Positions 53,132 to 63,672 of a DNA stretch of 64,000 nt are shown in pieces. The DNA is taken from positions 682,001 through 746,000 of the forward strand of contig NZ_CP116383.1 in the NCBI RefSeq assembly GCF_028201475.1, written 5' to 3'. A model generated the notes under the pieces. That model made no database searches. It had not been told where the DNA came from and saw only the letters and a program-made list of their open reading frames with translations. Both the position numbers and the translations under genes were made by a program. The stretch is from Vibrio sp. SCSIO 43137 (GTDB lineage: Bacteria; Pseudomonadota; Gammaproteobacteria; Enterobacterales; Vibrionaceae). The first letter of the stretch is position 1, and each line of letters begins with the position of its first letter.

Positions 53132-53590
53132 ATGAGTAATAAATTCATCATTACTTGGGACAATATGCAAATGTATTGTCGCCAACTAGCAGAGCGTCAG
53201 ATGCCTGCAGAACAATGGAAAGGTATTATTGGTGTAAGCCGTGGAGGCTTAGTACCCGCTGCAATTCTAGCTCGTGAACTGGGCATTCGTTATGTAGATA
53301 CCGTATGTATCTCCAGCTACGATCATGATCACCAGCGTGATATGACAGTACTGAAAGCTGTTGAAGGTGACGGTGAAGGCTTTTTGATTGTTGATGATCT
53401 GGTTGACAGTGGTGACACTGCACGCCAGCTACGTGAAATGTATCCTAAAGCGAAACTGGTTACCGTATGTGCTAAACCTGCCGGAGCCGCTCTGGTTGAT
53501 GAGTATATCGTCGATATTCCTCAGGACACCTGGATTGAGCAGCCATGGGATATGGAAATCGCATTTGTTGATCCAATCAATAAGAAATAA
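53132..53590 (+). CDS. gpt: Xanthine-guanine phosphoribosyltransferase
   Basis: A 152-residue type I phosphoribosyltransferase making XMP/GMP from the bases and PRPP. The PRPP-binding motif [22 protein letters not shown] (about 85-106) and the N-terminal [17 protein letters not shown] are standard. The C-terminal [15 protein letters not shown] holds the Trp that stacks on the purine. It is downstream of the purine permease, with which it forms a salvage operon, and ends at a strong terminator. Confidence 0.97.
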   Translation: MSNKFIITWDNMQMYCRQLAERQMPAEQWKGIIGVSRGGLVPAAILARELGIRYVDTVCISSYDHDHQRDMTVLKAVEGDGEGFLIVDDLVDSGDTARQLREMYPKAKLVTVCAKPAGAALVDEYIVDIPQDTWIEQPWDMEIAFVDPINKK

Positions 53591-53612
53591 GTAATTTCTT
53601 TACTATATTGCG

Positions 53613-53643
53613 AAAATGCCCCTGTATAGGGGCATTTTTTTTT
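53613..53643 (+). terminator. gpt terminator
   Basis: AAAATGCCCCT (53613-53623) pairs with AGGGGCATTTT (53628-53638) over GTAT, with T continuing to 53643. Confidence 0.93.
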
Positions 53644-53681
53644 ATATCATGTAAAAACTTATTCGAGTTCTAGTTGTTGCT

Positions 53682-54923
53682 ATGTCTGAAGACCATAAAA
53701 ACCTTTCGGAAACCTTGTTTAAAAAACATAAACAAGCAAAAGAAACTTCCCGATTGACCCAGTATATGCCCAGCAGTGTTACCTTTCTGGATGAAAAAAA
53801 ACAGCAGGAGCACTACTCATGGTACCGCAACCTGAGGCGATATCAGTGGATCTGGCAGGGAATTGATCCGATTGAGCAGGAAGAGGTTCTGGCCCGGATT
53901 GCTTCTTCTGAACATTCACGCACCGAAGACGAGTGGCTGGATACGGTGATTGGTTACCGTCCGGGAAACTGGGCCTATGAATGGACTAATGTCGGAATGC
54001 AGCATCAGAAAAAGGCTGCTGAGCTGAGTGGCGATGAAGCGGCAGAGGAGTTCTTTACTGCCAGCCTCTGTTTTAGTATTGCCGGTTACCCTCATTTGCG
54101 GGGAGATAATCTGGCTATTCAGGCTCAGGTACTCGCCACTTCTGCATATGAAGAGGCGATGAAGGCCAGCCGTTACATTACCCGACAGATCAATGTGCCT
54201 TATCAGGGAAAAAACATTCAGGCTAACTTGCACCTTCCTCATACGGAAAGACAGCTACCTCTGGTTATCGTCAGTGCCGGACTGGATACTCTTCAGACCG
54301 ATTTATGGCGTATTTTCCGCGATTATCTGGCGGAAAAAGAGATTGCCATGTTGACCGTGGATATGCCGTCGGTTGGTTCCAGCAGCCACTGGCAACTGAC
54401 AGAAGACTCCTGCAAGCTACACAAAGCGGTTTTGGATGAGTTACCGCACCTGCCATGGGTAGACCACCATAAAGTCGGATTACTGGGTTACCGGTTTGGT
54501 GGTAATGCCATGTTACGGCTCTCCTTTATGGAGCAGAACAGAATTAAAGCCTGTGTTGCGCTCGGCGCTCCGATTCACGATGTATTTTCCTCTCCGGCCA
54601 AAGTAAAAGCCATGTCAAAAATGTACTTAGATGTACTGGCATCAAGGCTGGGTAAAACCGCCGTCGATATTAATAGTCTGGCCGGTCAGATGATGGCCTG
54701 GTCTCTTAAAGTACAGGGCTTTCTGACCAGTAAACGTACCAAGGTGCCGATTCTGGCTATGGCTTTAGAAGGCGACCCTGTCTCTCCTCTGTCTGATAAT
54801 CGTCTGGCTGCAATGTTTAGCCATTACGGAAAAGCAAAGCAGATTTCAGCCAAATCCATCTCTTCAGGATATGAGCAATCGCTAGATTTAGCGATAAAAT
54901 GGCTTGAAGATGAATTAATCTAA
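53682..54923 (+). CDS. frsA: FrsA (YafA) alpha/beta-hydrolase family protein
   Basis: A 413-residue FrsA. The N-terminal region (SSVTFLDEKKQQEHYSWYRNLRRYQWIWQGIDPIEQEEVLARIA) is diagnostic. The alpha/beta fold begins near 170. The nucleophile elbow reads LGYRFGGNA, with Arg where hydrolases have Ser, as in other FrsA proteins. FrsA binds dephosphorylated IIA-Glc and shifts flux toward fermentation; claimed pyruvate decarboxylase and esterase activities are disputed. Monocistronic between gpt and crl. A weak hairpin follows the stop. Confidence 0.94.
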   Translation: MSEDHKNLSETLFKKHKQAKETSRLTQYMPSSVTFLDEKKQQEHYSWYRNLRRYQWIWQGIDPIEQEEVLARIASSEHSRTEDEWLDTVIGYRPGNWAYEWTNVGMQHQKKAAELSGDEAAEEFFTASLCFSIAGYPHLRGDNLAIQAQVLATSAYEEAMKASRYITRQINVPYQGKNIQANLHLPHTERQLPLVIVSAGLDTLQTDLWRIFRDYLAEKEIAMLTVDMPSVGSSSHWQLTEDSCKLHKAVLDELPHLPWVDHHKVGLLGYRFGGNAMLRLSFMEQNRIKACVALGAPIHDVFSSPAKVKAMSKMYLDVLASRLGKTAVDINSLAGQMMAWSLKVQGFLTSKRTKVPILAMALEGDPVSPLSDNRLAAMFSHYGKAKQISAKSISSGYEQSLDLAIKWLEDELI

Positions 54924-55116
54924 TGACATATCAGGCTTTTTTTGTAAGCATAGGTTTATTAAGTTAGTTTTTCGTACAAAACTAATATATCCAGATAAGG
55001 GAAGATGGTGAGTTGAAATCTTCATCTGATGTCTGGAAATAATAATTTCCGCAGCTCCGGGGAAGAGTAACAGCGGACGATTTGCAGTATTTTTCTTGAT
55101 ATAAAAGGGAGTTTAT

Positions 55117-55521
55117 ATGACAGAATTAGCAGCAGCACCGACACATTTCAGGTTACTTACTGCGTTAAGGGCCATTGGCCCTTACTTAAGAGAATCAGAC
55201 TCTAACGAGGGGCACTATCTGTTTGATTGCCTGTCTGTCTGTGTAAACGACAAAAAATCACCAGAAGAGAGAGAGTTCTGGGGCTGGTGGATGGAGTTGG
55301 ATGCACTAAATGAACAGAGCGCCAGCCTGAGTTATGTGGCGAATTTCAGATATGGGATATACAACAAAGACGGGAAGTGGGACGGAGCGGATGTCCCTAA
55401 GAAAGCTCAGCCGGAAGTCGCCCGCACGCAAAGTGAATTTGTGGTAAAACTGAAAAAAGTATTACTGGAACGGTTTGAAATAGAGCTGCTGATTCATGAA
55501 GAGTCTGAGGAAATCAGCTGA
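55117..55521 (+). CDS. crl: Sigma factor-binding protein Crl
   Basis: A 134-residue Crl. Landmarks are the N-terminal HFRLLTALRAIGPYLRE, EREFWGWWMELD and FRYGIYNKDGKWDGADVP, which build the cavity that holds RpoS. Crl binds free RpoS and helps it form holoenzyme at stationary phase. AAAAGGGAG precedes the ATG. It sits between frsA and proB, the order common in Vibrio. It ends with a perfect terminator. Confidence 0.95.
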   Translation: MTELAAAPTHFRLLTALRAIGPYLRESDSNEGHYLFDCLSVCVNDKKSPEEREFWGWWMELDALNEQSASLSYVANFRYGIYNKDGKWDGADVPKKAQPEVARTQSEFVVKLKKVLLERFEIELLIHEESEEIS

Positions 55522-55550
55522 TTTTCCCGGCTAAACAGGTTAATTGTATT

Positions 55551-55574
55551 AAAAGGCGCTTTTTAGCGCCTTTT
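55551..55574 (+). terminator. crl terminator
   Basis: AAAAGGCGCT (55551-55560) pairs perfectly with AGCGCCTTTT (55565-55574) over a TTTT loop. Confidence 0.93.
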
Positions 55575-55640
55575 CTGCTTGTGTAATCAGGGATTGATTG
55601 ATAAAACATCACTCTTATTGACCTTTTTTATGTAGTTAGT

Positions 55641-56780
55641 ATGACAGTGAATCAACAAAGCGGGAAAGCTTCAGAAAAGCAGACAATTATTGTCAAGCTT
55701 GGAACCAGTGTGCTTACTGGTGGTACTCTGCAGCTGGATAAAGCTCATATGGTTGAGCTGGCTCGTCAGTGCGCCGAGCTAAAAAAACGAGGCCACTCTG
55801 TGGTAATGGTTTCTTCCGGTGCAATTGCTGCCGGTCGTGAGCATCTCGGTTACCCCGCACTCCCCAACTCAATGGCAAGTAAGCAGTTACTGGCTGCAGT
55901 CGGCCAGAGCCAGCTGATTCAGGTTTGGGAATCTCTGTTTGCTATCTACGGAATCAAAATTGGACAGATGCTGCTGACACGGGCCGATCTTGAAGACCGG
56001 GAGCGTTTTCTCAACGCCCGTGACACCATTAATGCGCTGGTAGATAACGATATTATTCCTATCGTTAACGAAAATGATGCCGTAGCAACCTCTGAAATCA
56101 AGGTTGGCGACAATGATAACTTGTCAGCTCTGGTGGGAATTTTATGTGGTGCAGATAAGTTGTTACTACTGACGGATCAACCGGGCTTATTTACTGCTGA
56201 TCCGAGAAGCAATCCTGACGCCGAGCTTATTCGCGAAGTCACTACTATTGATGAAACCCTAATTAAAATAGCGGGTGGCAGCGGAACCACTCTTGGTACC
56301 GGCGGAATGGCGACTAAGCTTCAGGCGGCCGATATTGCCCGCAGGGCTGGTATTGAAGTGATTATTGCCGCCGGAAGTGCTGACAATGTTATTTGTGATG
56401 CGTTAGCAGAACAGCCTCACGGAACCCGTTTTTTGCCTCTGCCTGAGTCACTGGAAAACCGAAAGAGATGGATTCTGGCCGGGCCAATTGCCTCCGGTGA
56501 TATCGTTATTGATGACGGAGCCATTAAAGCGGTTGTAGAGCGTGGCAGCAGTTTGCTGGCAAAAGGTGTGGTTAAGGTGACCGGTGGCTTTGCCCGCGGT
56601 GAAGTGGCAAGGGTGAAAAACAGCAAGGGAGAGCTGATTGCTAAAGGCATTTCCAGCTACTCAAGTAGCGATCTGATCAAGATTGCCGGTAAACACAGTA
56701 AAGATATTAACTCAACACTAGGTTATGACTATGGTTCGGAAGTGATCCACAGAGATGACCTGGTGGTGATTCATGAGTAA
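55641..56780 (+). CDS. proB: Glutamate 5-kinase
   Basis: A 379-residue enzyme, the first step of proline synthesis, phosphorylating glutamate. An amino-acid kinase domain (1-260) has [54 protein letters not shown] and [15 protein letters not shown]-terminal PUA domain (about 285-370, [25 protein letters not shown]) is also present. Feedback by proline acts on the kinase domain. The proA start lies 10 bp past its stop, giving a two-gene operon. Confidence 0.97.
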   Translation: MTVNQQSGKASEKQTIIVKLGTSVLTGGTLQLDKAHMVELARQCAELKKRGHSVVMVSSGAIAAGREHLGYPALPNSMASKQLLAAVGQSQLIQVWESLFAIYGIKIGQMLLTRADLEDRERFLNARDTINALVDNDIIPIVNENDAVATSEIKVGDNDNLSALVGILCGADKLLLLTDQPGLFTADPRSNPDAELIREVTTIDETLIKIAGGSGTTLGTGGMATKLQAADIARRAGIEVIIAAGSADNVICDALAEQPHGTRFLPLPESLENRKRWILAGPIASGDIVIDDGAIKAVVERGSSLLAKGVVKVTGGFARGEVARVKNSKGELIAKGISSYSSSDLIKIAGKHSKDINSTLGYDYGSEVIHRDDLVVIHE

Positions 56781-56790
56781 GGAACAGAAC

Positions 56791-58041
56791 ATGGAACTCA
56801 TTCAAATGGGAAAAGCGGCCAAAGAGGCTGCTTTTCATCTGGCAACAGCACCAACGGCGCAAAAGAATAAGGCACTGGCCATTATTGCTGATGAGCTGGA
56901 AGCAAATGCTGAGAGTATTCTGGCGGCTAACCAAAAGGATATTGAAAACGGCAGAGCGGCCGGGCTGACAGAAGCTTTATTGGATCGCCTGCTTTTAAAC
57001 CCGCAGCGCCTGGCAGGTATTGCCGGTGACGTTCGTAACGTCATTGGCCTGAATGATCCTGTGGGCAGTGAAATAGACAGCAAAGTGCTGGAAAATGGCA
57101 TGTCACTTAGCCGTCGCCGAGTCCCTCTTGGCGTGGTGGGTGTTATCTATGAAGCTCGTCCGAATGTCACCATCGATATTGCCGCACTGTGCCTGAAAAC
57201 CGGCAACGCCAGCATCCTTCGTGGTGGTAAAGAGACTTTCCACTCCAATATGGAGTTGGTAAAAGTGATTCAGAATGCACTGGAAAAGGCGGAACTGCCG
57301 GCTGCATCGGTTCAGTATATTGAAAAACCAGATCGCGAGTTAGTATCACAACTGCTTAAGTTGGATGATTACGTAGATATGATCATTCCGCGTGGTGGTG
57401 CAGGCCTGCATAAAATGTGTAAAGAGAACAGCACCATTCCTGTCATTATCGGTGGCTTTGGTATCAGTCATATCTTTGTTGATGACAGCGCTGATCTTGA
57501 AAAATCCCTTGAAGTGGTTGAGAACGCCAAAGTTCAGCGTCCTTCAGCTTGTAATGCTTTGGATACACTACTGGTGCATCAGGCTGTTGCAGAGAAGTTC
57601 CTGCCTATGCTGGCTAATAAGCTGGCCGATAAGGTAGAACTGGTTGCTGAAGCCAAAGCAAAAGCGGTACTGGCTGGTTTCTCCGGCGTTCGTGATGCAG
57701 GGGAAGGGGACTTCGATACGGAATGGCTGAGCTTTACCCTTGGCGTTAAAGTAGTAGAAGACTTGGCTGAAGCCATTGATCATATGCGGGTACATAACGC
57801 CAGTCATTCCGATGCGATAATGACCAACAATCTTGAGAGTGCAGAGCGGTTTATTAACTCTGTCGGCTCTGCGGCGGTATATGTTAACGCATCTACCCGC
57901 TTTACCGATGGTGCGCAATTTGGCCTTGGCGCAGAGGTAGCTGTTTCTACCCAGAAACTGCATGCCCGTGGCCCAATGGGGCTGGAAGAGCTGACAAGCT
58001 ATAAATGGGTTGGCAAGGCGAATTACCTGCCGCGACCTTAA
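56791..58041 (+). CDS. proA: Gamma-glutamyl phosphate reductase
   Basis: A 416-residue NADPH-dependent reductase making glutamate-5-semialdehyde. [32 protein letters not shown] is the dinucleotide region. The catalytic Cys lies in [16 protein letters not shown], and [30 protein letters not shown] is the C-terminal hallmark. The ATG at 56791 is chosen because AAGGAA lies just upstream and gives the usual [14 protein letters not shown] start. An ATG at 56773 would overlap proB. A terminator follows. Confidence 0.97.
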   Translation: MELIQMGKAAKEAAFHLATAPTAQKNKALAIIADELEANAESILAANQKDIENGRAAGLTEALLDRLLLNPQRLAGIAGDVRNVIGLNDPVGSEIDSKVLENGMSLSRRRVPLGVVGVIYEARPNVTIDIAALCLKTGNASILRGGKETFHSNMELVKVIQNALEKAELPAASVQYIEKPDRELVSQLLKLDDYVDMIIPRGGAGLHKMCKENSTIPVIIGGFGISHIFVDDSADLEKSLEVVENAKVQRPSACNALDTLLVHQAVAEKFLPMLANKLADKVELVAEAKAKAVLAGFSGVRDAGEGDFDTEWLSFTLGVKVVEDLAEAIDHMRVHNASHSDAIMTNNLESAERFINSVGSAAVYVNASTRFTDGAQFGLGAEVAVSTQKLHARGPMGLEELTSYKWVGKANYLPRP

Positions 58042-58051
58042 AGGAAAATAG

Positions 58052-58077
58052 AGGGCTCTGTCACAGGAGCCCTTTTT
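58052..58077 (+). terminator. proBA terminator
   Basis: AGGGCTC (58052-58058) pairs with GAGCCCT (58067-58073), with inner TG/CA pairing and TTTT after. Confidence 0.9.
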
Positions 58078-58184
58078 GTTTCTCTCGCCAGTGTTTTTTA
58101 ATTCCGTTACACTGTGCCGACTAATAAAAACAATAATCTACTCTGGTACAGAAGTGTACCAAGCAATAGTGCTATGGAGGTAAT

Positions 58185-58634
58185 ATGCATTGCCCGTTTT
58201 GTTCTGAGAATGATACAAAAGTGATCGATTCCCGTCTGGTGGCTGATGGCCATCAGGTACGCCGTCGCCGCCAATGTCTTGCCTGTAGTGAGAGGTTTAC
58301 CACCTTTGAAACTGCAGAACTGGTTATGCCTAAGGTGATTAAATCCAACGGTAACCGTGAACCTTTCAATGAAGATAAAATGGTGGGTGGTATTCAGAGA
58401 GCGCTGGAGAAACGCCCGGTAAGTGCTGACTCTATCGAGTTGGCTATCAGCAATATCAAATCTAAGTTGAGAGCAACAGGTGAACGCGAAGTACCAAGTG
58501 CAATGATTGGTAATCTGGTGATGGAACAACTGAAGATTCTGGATAAGGTTGCTTATATTCGTTTTGCTTCTGTCTATCGCAGTTTTGAAGATATCCGTGA
58601 GTTTGGTGAAGAGATCGCCAAGCTGGAAGATTGA
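58185..58634 (+). CDS. nrdR: Transcriptional repressor NrdR
   Basis: A 149-residue repressor of ribonucleotide reductase genes. The zinc ribbon [18 protein letters not shown]...[17 protein letters not shown] (1-45) binds NrdR boxes. The ATP-cone (about 49-139, [27 protein letters not shown]) senses ATP/dATP. It sits one base before ribD, the usual nrdR-ribD-rib-nusB order, so it shares the riboflavin operon transcript. ATGGAGGTAAT precedes the start. Confidence 0.97.
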   Translation: MHCPFCSENDTKVIDSRLVADGHQVRRRRQCLACSERFTTFETAELVMPKVIKSNGNREPFNEDKMVGGIQRALEKRPVSADSIELAISNIKSKLRATGEREVPSAMIGNLVMEQLKILDKVAYIRFASVYRSFEDIREFGEEIAKLED

Positions 58635-58635
58635 T

Positions 58636-59745
58636 ATGAGCAGCAAATTTTCTGCATTCGATATCGAAATGATGTCCAGAGCCCTGAAACTGGCCAAGAA
58701 AGGACGTTACACCACTGCACCCAACCCTATGGTGGGCTGTGTGATCACCAAAGATGAGCAGATTATTGGTGAAGGGTATCACTATCAGTCGGGTCAGCCC
58801 CATGCCGAAGTATTCGCCTTGCGTCAGGCACAAGAGAAAGCCGAAGGTGCCACCGCATACGTGACCCTTGAGCCATGCTCCCATTATGGCCGGACACCTC
58901 CCTGCGCTGAAGCTCTGGTCAAGGCCAAAGTGGCTAAGGTGATTTGCGCGATGCAGGATCCTAACCCGCAGGTAGCGGGCAGGGGCATTAAAATTCTTCG
59001 AGAGGCTGGTATAGAGGTTGAGGTTGGTTTGCTAGAGTCAGACTCTGAAGCCCTTAACCCTGCGTTTATCAAAACAATGAAAACCGGCAAGCCTTTCGTG
59101 CAGCTTAAACTGGCTGCCAGCCTTGACGGGCAGACCGCACTAAGTAATGGCCAGAGCCAGTGGATTACCTCAATTGAAGCGCGCAAAGATGTGCAGCGTT
59201 TCAGAGCCATGTCCGGAGCGATTCTCTCCAGCAGTAAAACCGTAACCGACGATAACGCTTCTCTGAATGTGCGCTGGGATGATCTGCCCGCTTCAGTGCA
59301 AATGGAGTATCCACAACAGAACCTTCGTCAGCCGTTACGGGTTATTCTTGATCGTCAACACCAACTTGATCCTTCATTAAAACTGTTTCGCTGTGACGGT
59401 AAAATCTTAACTGTCTCAGACACAGCTCCGGCTGATATTAAAGGCTCTGCAGACTCTGAAGGCAGATTAGAGTTGGCTCCACTTCTGGACACAATGTGTG
59501 GCGAACACAATATTAATCATATCTGGGTTGAGGCCGGGGCTACATTAGCGGCCGGTTTTATTAAGCAAAATCTGGTAGATGAACTTATTATTTATCTGGC
59601 ACCTAAATTAATGGGCGCTGATGGCCGTAGCCTGATTAACCTGCTTGGTCTTGAGAGCATGGATCAGGTGATTGACCTGGAAATTAAAGATATGCGAATG
59701 GTCGGCAAAGATATCCGGCTAATCGCGGCAATAAAGAAAAACTGA
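58636..59745 (+). CDS. ribD: Bifunctional riboflavin deaminase/reductase RibD
   Basis: A 369-residue two-domain enzyme carrying out deamination then side-chain reduction of the pyrimidine precursor. The deaminase domain (1-150) has HAEVFALR and PCSHYGRTPPC zinc ligands. The reductase domain (about 150-369) starts FVQLKLAASLDGQTAL and includes NHIWVEAGATLAAGFI and APKLMG. The true start is ATG 58636, one base after the nrdR stop, giving MSSKFSAFDIEMMSRALKLA; the frame extends upstream inside nrdR only by chance. Confidence 0.97.
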   Translation: MSSKFSAFDIEMMSRALKLAKKGRYTTAPNPMVGCVITKDEQIIGEGYHYQSGQPHAEVFALRQAQEKAEGATAYVTLEPCSHYGRTPPCAEALVKAKVAKVICAMQDPNPQVAGRGIKILREAGIEVEVGLLESDSEALNPAFIKTMKTGKPFVQLKLAASLDGQTALSNGQSQWITSIEARKDVQRFRAMSGAILSSSKTVTDDNASLNVRWDDLPASVQMEYPQQNLRQPLRVILDRQHQLDPSLKLFRCDGKILTVSDTAPADIKGSADSEGRLELAPLLDTMCGEHNINHIWVEAGATLAAGFIKQNLVDELIIYLAPKLMGADGRSLINLLGLESMDQVIDLEIKDMRMVGKDIRLIAAIKKN

Positions 59746-59750
59746 GTATT

Positions 59751-60407
59751 ATGTTTACAGGAATTATAGAAGCGACAGGTACCCTTGCTGCCATTACGCC
59801 CAAGGGAGAAGACATCTCTATTACCGTTAATAGCGGCAAGCTGGATATGTCCGATGTAAAATTGGGTGACAGTATTGCCACCAACGGTGTCTGCCTGACT
59901 GTGGTGCAGTTTAGCGAAAACAGCTATAGCGCAGATTTATCCCTTGAAACCCTTAAGTTAACCGGGTTTGACTCTGCCAATGTGGGCGACCCTGTAAACC
60001 TTGAGAAGGCGATGTTGCCGACAACCCGTTTTGGCGGCCATATTGTTTCTGGTCACGTTGACGGTGTGGGCGTTATTGCCGAGCGTCATCAGGTTGGCAG
60101 AGCGGTGGAATACTGGATCGATATGCCGGAAGAGATCTCCCGTTATGTCGCGTATAAAGGTTCTATTACCGTTGACGGAATCAGTCTGACGGTTAATGAT
60201 TTACGCGAGAATGCGTTTAAGCTGACTATTGTGCCTCACACCTCAGAAGAGACAACCATAGATACTTTTCAGGTGGGTAAAAAAGTCAATCTGGAAGTGG
60301 ATGTGTTAGCCCGTTATATGGAACGTTTACTACAAGGTAATAGTGGTAAAGAGGAGAAGCCTTCAAGGCTGACCATGGAGTTCCTGCAACAAAATGGATT
60401 TGCATAA
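59751..60407 (+). CDS. ribE: Riboflavin synthase alpha chain
   Basis: A 218-residue enzyme dismutating two lumazines to riboflavin. Two repeated lumazine-binding barrels are visible, each starting MFTGIIEATGTL or FGGHIVSGHVDGVG and containing VNGVCLTV-like (here TNGVCLTVV) and VDGISLTVNDL segments. The C-terminal helix (LEVDVLARYMERLL) drives trimerisation. It lies 5 bp after ribD and 24 bp before the ribB-type gene. Confidence 0.97.
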   Translation: MFTGIIEATGTLAAITPKGEDISITVNSGKLDMSDVKLGDSIATNGVCLTVVQFSENSYSADLSLETLKLTGFDSANVGDPVNLEKAMLPTTRFGGHIVSGHVDGVGVIAERHQVGRAVEYWIDMPEEISRYVAYKGSITVDGISLTVNDLRENAFKLTIVPHTSEETTIDTFQVGKKVNLEVDVLARYMERLLQGNSGKEEKPSRLTMEFLQQNGFA

Positions 60408-60431
60408 TAAATAATAAAAAAGGACAGAACA

Positions 60432-61544
60432 ATGCCGATTAGTACGCCGCAAGAAATTATTGAAGATATTCGTTTAGGTAAGATGGTTATCCTGATGGAT
60501 GATGAGGATCGCGAAAATGAAGGCGATATCATTATGGCCGCAGAACATATCACGCCGGAAGCGATCAACTTTATGGCCACTCACGGCCGCGGGCTTATCT
60601 GCCTGACTCTGACAAAAGAGCGTTGCATTAATCTTGGACTTGCACCTATGGTTCAGGACAATAACGCTCAGTACACCACTAACTTTACGGTTTCTATTGA
60701 AGCTGCAGAGGGTGTAACCACGGGGATTTCAGCAGCAGACAGGGCAGTAACGGTTCAGGCCGCAGTTGCAAAAGATGCCAAAGCGGCGGATCTGGTTCAA
60801 CCGGGGCATATCTTCCCGCTGGCGGCTCAGGAAGGTGGTGTTTTGACCCGTGCCGGACATACTGAAGCCGGCTGTGATCTGGCCAGACTTGCCGGCCTTG
60901 AACCAGCTTCTGTGATTGTTGAGATTCTCAATGAAGACGGCACTATGGCACGCCGTCCGGATCTGGAAGTGTTCGCTGAAAAACACGATATTAAGTTGGG
61001 TACAATTGCTTCTCTGATCGAATACCGTAACAACACAGAAACCACTATTGAAAGAGTGGCAGAGTGTAAGCTTCCGACTGAGTTTGGTGATTTTGAACTG
61101 GTAACGTATCGCGACACTATTGATAACGAAGTTCACTATGCTCTTCGTAAGGGAACCATCTCTGCTGATCAAGCTTGTCTGGTTCGTGTGCACCTGCACG
61201 ATATCTTTACCGATCTGCTGCGCTCCAACCGTAATGCTGACCGCAGCTGGACACTGGACACGGCTATGAAACGTATCGGAGAAGAGGGCGGGGTGCTGGT
61301 TATCCTTGGCCATGAAGAACCGACCGATTTGCTGATCCACCGTGTGAAAATGTTCGAACAGCAGGATAAAGGTGAAGTTCCTACTATGGCTAAGAAGCAG
61401 GGAACATCTCGTCGCGTCGGCATTGGATCCCAGATTCTGGCGGATTTAGGCGTCAGTAAAATGAAGCTGCTCTCCTCAGATGACAAGCGTTATCATGCTC
61501 TTGGCGGTTTTGGACTGGAAGTGGTTGAGTACGTCACCAAGTAG
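60432..61544 (+). CDS. ribBA: 3,4-dihydroxy-2-butanone-4-phosphate synthase with degenerate GTP cyclohydrolase II domain
   Basis: A 370-residue fusion. The RibB half (1-200) is complete: [16 protein letters not shown] (acidic metal loop), THGRGLICL and [16 protein letters not shown]. The C-terminal GCH-II-like half (about 205-370) lacks the zinc Cys triad and the QEGRGIG-type loop. Where active enzymes read CLTGDVFGSLRCDCG this reads [12 protein letters not shown]. It is therefore probably RibB only, of the RibBX type known from proteobacteria, with GTP cyclohydrolase II supplied elsewhere. The role of the domain is unknown. AAAAAAGGACAG precedes the start. Confidence 0.92.
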   Translation: MPISTPQEIIEDIRLGKMVILMDDEDRENEGDIIMAAEHITPEAINFMATHGRGLICLTLTKERCINLGLAPMVQDNNAQYTTNFTVSIEAAEGVTTGISAADRAVTVQAAVAKDAKAADLVQPGHIFPLAAQEGGVLTRAGHTEAGCDLARLAGLEPASVIVEILNEDGTMARRPDLEVFAEKHDIKLGTIASLIEYRNNTETTIERVAECKLPTEFGDFELVTYRDTIDNEVHYALRKGTISADQACLVRVHLHDIFTDLLRSNRNADRSWTLDTAMKRIGEEGGVLVILGHEEPTDLLIHRVKMFEQQDKGEVPTMAKKQGTSRRVGIGSQILADLGVSKMKLLSSDDKRYHALGGFGLEVVEYVTK

Positions 61545-61682
61545 TCAGGTATTCAGAGAAAACCGTCAGAAAATTTATTTCACGCCGGAGTTGAGCAATA
61601 GGGCTGTTTTCCTAGATATTGCTCACAAATTTGTGCTAGAATCCGGCGATTCTCACTTTATGGATTAGTTGAAGGAAGGCTT

Positions 61683-62153
61683 ATGAAAGTGATCGAGGGT
61701 GGATTCCCGGCTCCGAACGCAAAAATTGCTATCGTTATTTCCCGTTTCAATAGCTTTATTAATGAAAGTTTACTTTCTGGTGCTATCGACACTTTAAAGC
61801 GTCATGGACAGGTTAGTGAAGACAATATTACCGTTGTACGTTGTCCGGGTGCAGTAGAACTGCCTCTGACTGCTCAACGTGTAGCTAAAACTGGTAAGTT
61901 TGATGCGATTGTTTCACTGGGTTCTGTTATCCGTGGTGGTACTCCTCACTTTGACTATGTTTGTAGTGAATGTAATAAAGGTCTGGCACAAGTTTCTCTG
62001 GAATATAGCCTTCCAGTAGCATTTGGTGTGCTGACCGTTGATACTATTGATCAGGCCATTGAACGCGCAGGAACCAAGGCTGGTAATAAGGGTGCAGAGG
62101 CTGCACTAAGCGCGCTTGAAATGATCAACGTTCTTTCAGAAATCGATTCCTAA
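61683..62153 (+). CDS. ribH: 6,7-dimethyl-8-ribityllumazine synthase
   Basis: A 156-residue icosahedral enzyme condensing the RibD and RibB products. Seen are [59 protein letters not shown] (catalytic His in the GTPHFDY segment) and [34 protein letters not shown], the family signature. GAAGGAAGGC precedes the ATG. Its stop overlaps the nusB start by one base. Confidence 0.98.
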   Translation: MKVIEGGFPAPNAKIAIVISRFNSFINESLLSGAIDTLKRHGQVSEDNITVVRCPGAVELPLTAQRVAKTGKFDAIVSLGSVIRGGTPHFDYVCSECNKGLAQVSLEYSLPVAFGVLTVDTIDQAIERAGTKAGNKGAEAALSALEMINVLSEIDS

Positions 62154-62620
62154 TGGGGGCCAGTGTGAAACCAGCCGCACGTCGTAATGCACGTCAATTT
62201 GCTTTACAAGCAATCTATTCTTGGCAAGTGACTAAAGAAAATGTTGCCACACTTGAAGAGCACTTTTTATCAGGTGGTAAGTATGAAGAAGAAGAGCATC
62301 ATGCTGATGAACCTTCACTTGCTGCACCGGAAACAGACGTAGCTTATTTTCGCGACCTGCTGAGCGGGGTTGTACTAAGTCACACTGAACTGGATAGTAA
62401 ACTTCGTCCGTATCTTTCCCGTCCGATGCAGGATCTGGATATGATGGAGCTGGCTCTTCTGCGTTTAGCTATGTATGAAATGACACGCCGTGATGATGTG
62501 CCTTATAAGGTGGTTATCAATGAAGCGATTGAACTGGCTAAAGTGTTCGCAGCGGAAGACAGTCACAAATTTGTTAACGGGGTGCTGGATAAAGCCGCAC
62601 CACATGTTCGCAAGAAATAG
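62153..62620 (+). CDS. nusB: Transcription antitermination factor NusB
   Basis: A 155-residue all-helical RNA-binding factor that, with NusE (S10), binds boxA in rRNA leaders. Typical segments are [22 protein letters not shown] at the N-terminus, [39 protein letters not shown] and the final [13 protein letters not shown]. The start overlaps the ribH stop (TAATG). It has the usual Vibrio insertion of acidic residues around 43-55 (EEEEHHADE). A strong terminator follows. Confidence 0.97.
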   Translation: MGASVKPAARRNARQFALQAIYSWQVTKENVATLEEHFLSGGKYEEEEHHADEPSLAAPETDVAYFRDLLSGVVLSHTELDSKLRPYLSRPMQDLDMMELALLRLAMYEMTRRDDVPYKVVINEAIELAKVFAAEDSHKFVNGVLDKAAPHVRKK

Positions 62621-62637
62621 TTATCCGACTATAATAC

Positions 62638-62666
62638 AGGGCCAGCAAATGCTGGCCCTATTTTTT
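62638..62666 (+). terminator. nusB terminator
   Basis: AGGGCCAGC (62638-62646) pairs with GCTGGCCCT (62651-62659) over AAAT, then A and six T. Confidence 0.94.
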
Positions 62667-62697
62667 ATTGCCTAATTAATATTGCTAAACAGTAACT

Positions 62698-63672
62698 ATG
62701 TCCGGTGAATTTAGTTTAATTGATAAATATTTTAATCATCGCCAAAGCCAGCGCAGAGATGTACATCTGGCCGTGGGCGATGATTGTGCCCTTGTGAAAG
62801 CGCCGGAAAACTCCCTGATAGCGATTACAACAGATACCTTGGTAGCGGGTACTCACTTCCTCGCAGATGCTGACCCGGCACTTGTTGCCCATAAGGCACT
62901 GGCTTCTAACCTGAGTGACCTCGCTGCTATGGGGGCAACGCCTGCATGGGCTTCCCTTGCCCTGACTCTGCCGGAGCAGAATGATGAGTGGTTGCGGGCT
63001 TTTAGTGACTCGTTTTTTAAGCTGGCAGACTATTTTAGTATTCAGCTGATAGGCGGTGACACCACCAAAGGCCCGTTAAGTATCACGCTGACGGTTCAGG
63101 GCTTTGTACCTGAAAACCGCGCGCTGTGCCGCAGCGGAGCGCAACTTGGCGACTGGATCTATGTCACTGGGGATCTTGGCCGCAGCAAAGCCGGACTGGA
63201 TGTTATTCTCAATCCTGAAGAGAGAGACAAACCGGGGGCGGCTAAACTGGAACAGGAACACTATCTGGCGACACCAAGAATTCTGGCAGGTCAGGCACTG
63301 CTGAATATCGCCTCTTCCTGTATTGATATTTCAGACGGCTTAGTTTCTGATCTGCAACATATCCTGAGCAGTTCAGGAGTCGGAGCCCATATCGATGTGG
63401 ATGCCCTGCCTCTGTCAGGCTCTCTGATTGATTTCTGTTCGTCGCTGGAACAGGCTCAGCAAATGGCATTGACCAGCGGAGAGGAGTACGAACTCTGCTT
63501 TACTGTACCGGATGCATTCCGCGGCAGTATTGAAAGCTCTCTGTCTCATATCGGCACCAAAGTTACCTGTATAGGCCAGATACGCCCTGAGGGCTATTTT
63601 CAGCTGTCAAAACAGGGGAAAAAGCTGGACTGGAAACTGGACGGCTACGATCACTTTAAGGTAAATCAATGA
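62698..63672 (+). CDS. thiL: Thiamine-monophosphate kinase
   Basis: A 324-residue AIRS-fold kinase making thiamine diphosphate. Landmarks are AVGDDCALVKAPENSLIAITTDTLVAGTHFL (metal-binding Asp residues), NLSDLAAMGATPAWASLALTLP, IGGDTTKGPLSITLTVQGF, IDISDGLVSDLQHIL and SGEEYELCF. Length is standard. It starts 31 bp after the nusB terminator and overlaps pgpA by 4 nt (ATGA). Confidence 0.97.
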   Translation: MSGEFSLIDKYFNHRQSQRRDVHLAVGDDCALVKAPENSLIAITTDTLVAGTHFLADADPALVAHKALASNLSDLAAMGATPAWASLALTLPEQNDEWLRAFSDSFFKLADYFSIQLIGGDTTKGPLSITLTVQGFVPENRALCRSGAQLGDWIYVTGDLGRSKAGLDVILNPEERDKPGAAKLEQEHYLATPRILAGQALLNIASSCIDISDGLVSDLQHILSSSGVGAHIDVDALPLSGSLIDFCSSLEQAQQMALTSGEEYELCFTVPDAFRGSIESSLSHIGTKVTCIGQIRPEGYFQLSKQGKKLDWKLDGYDHFKVNQ

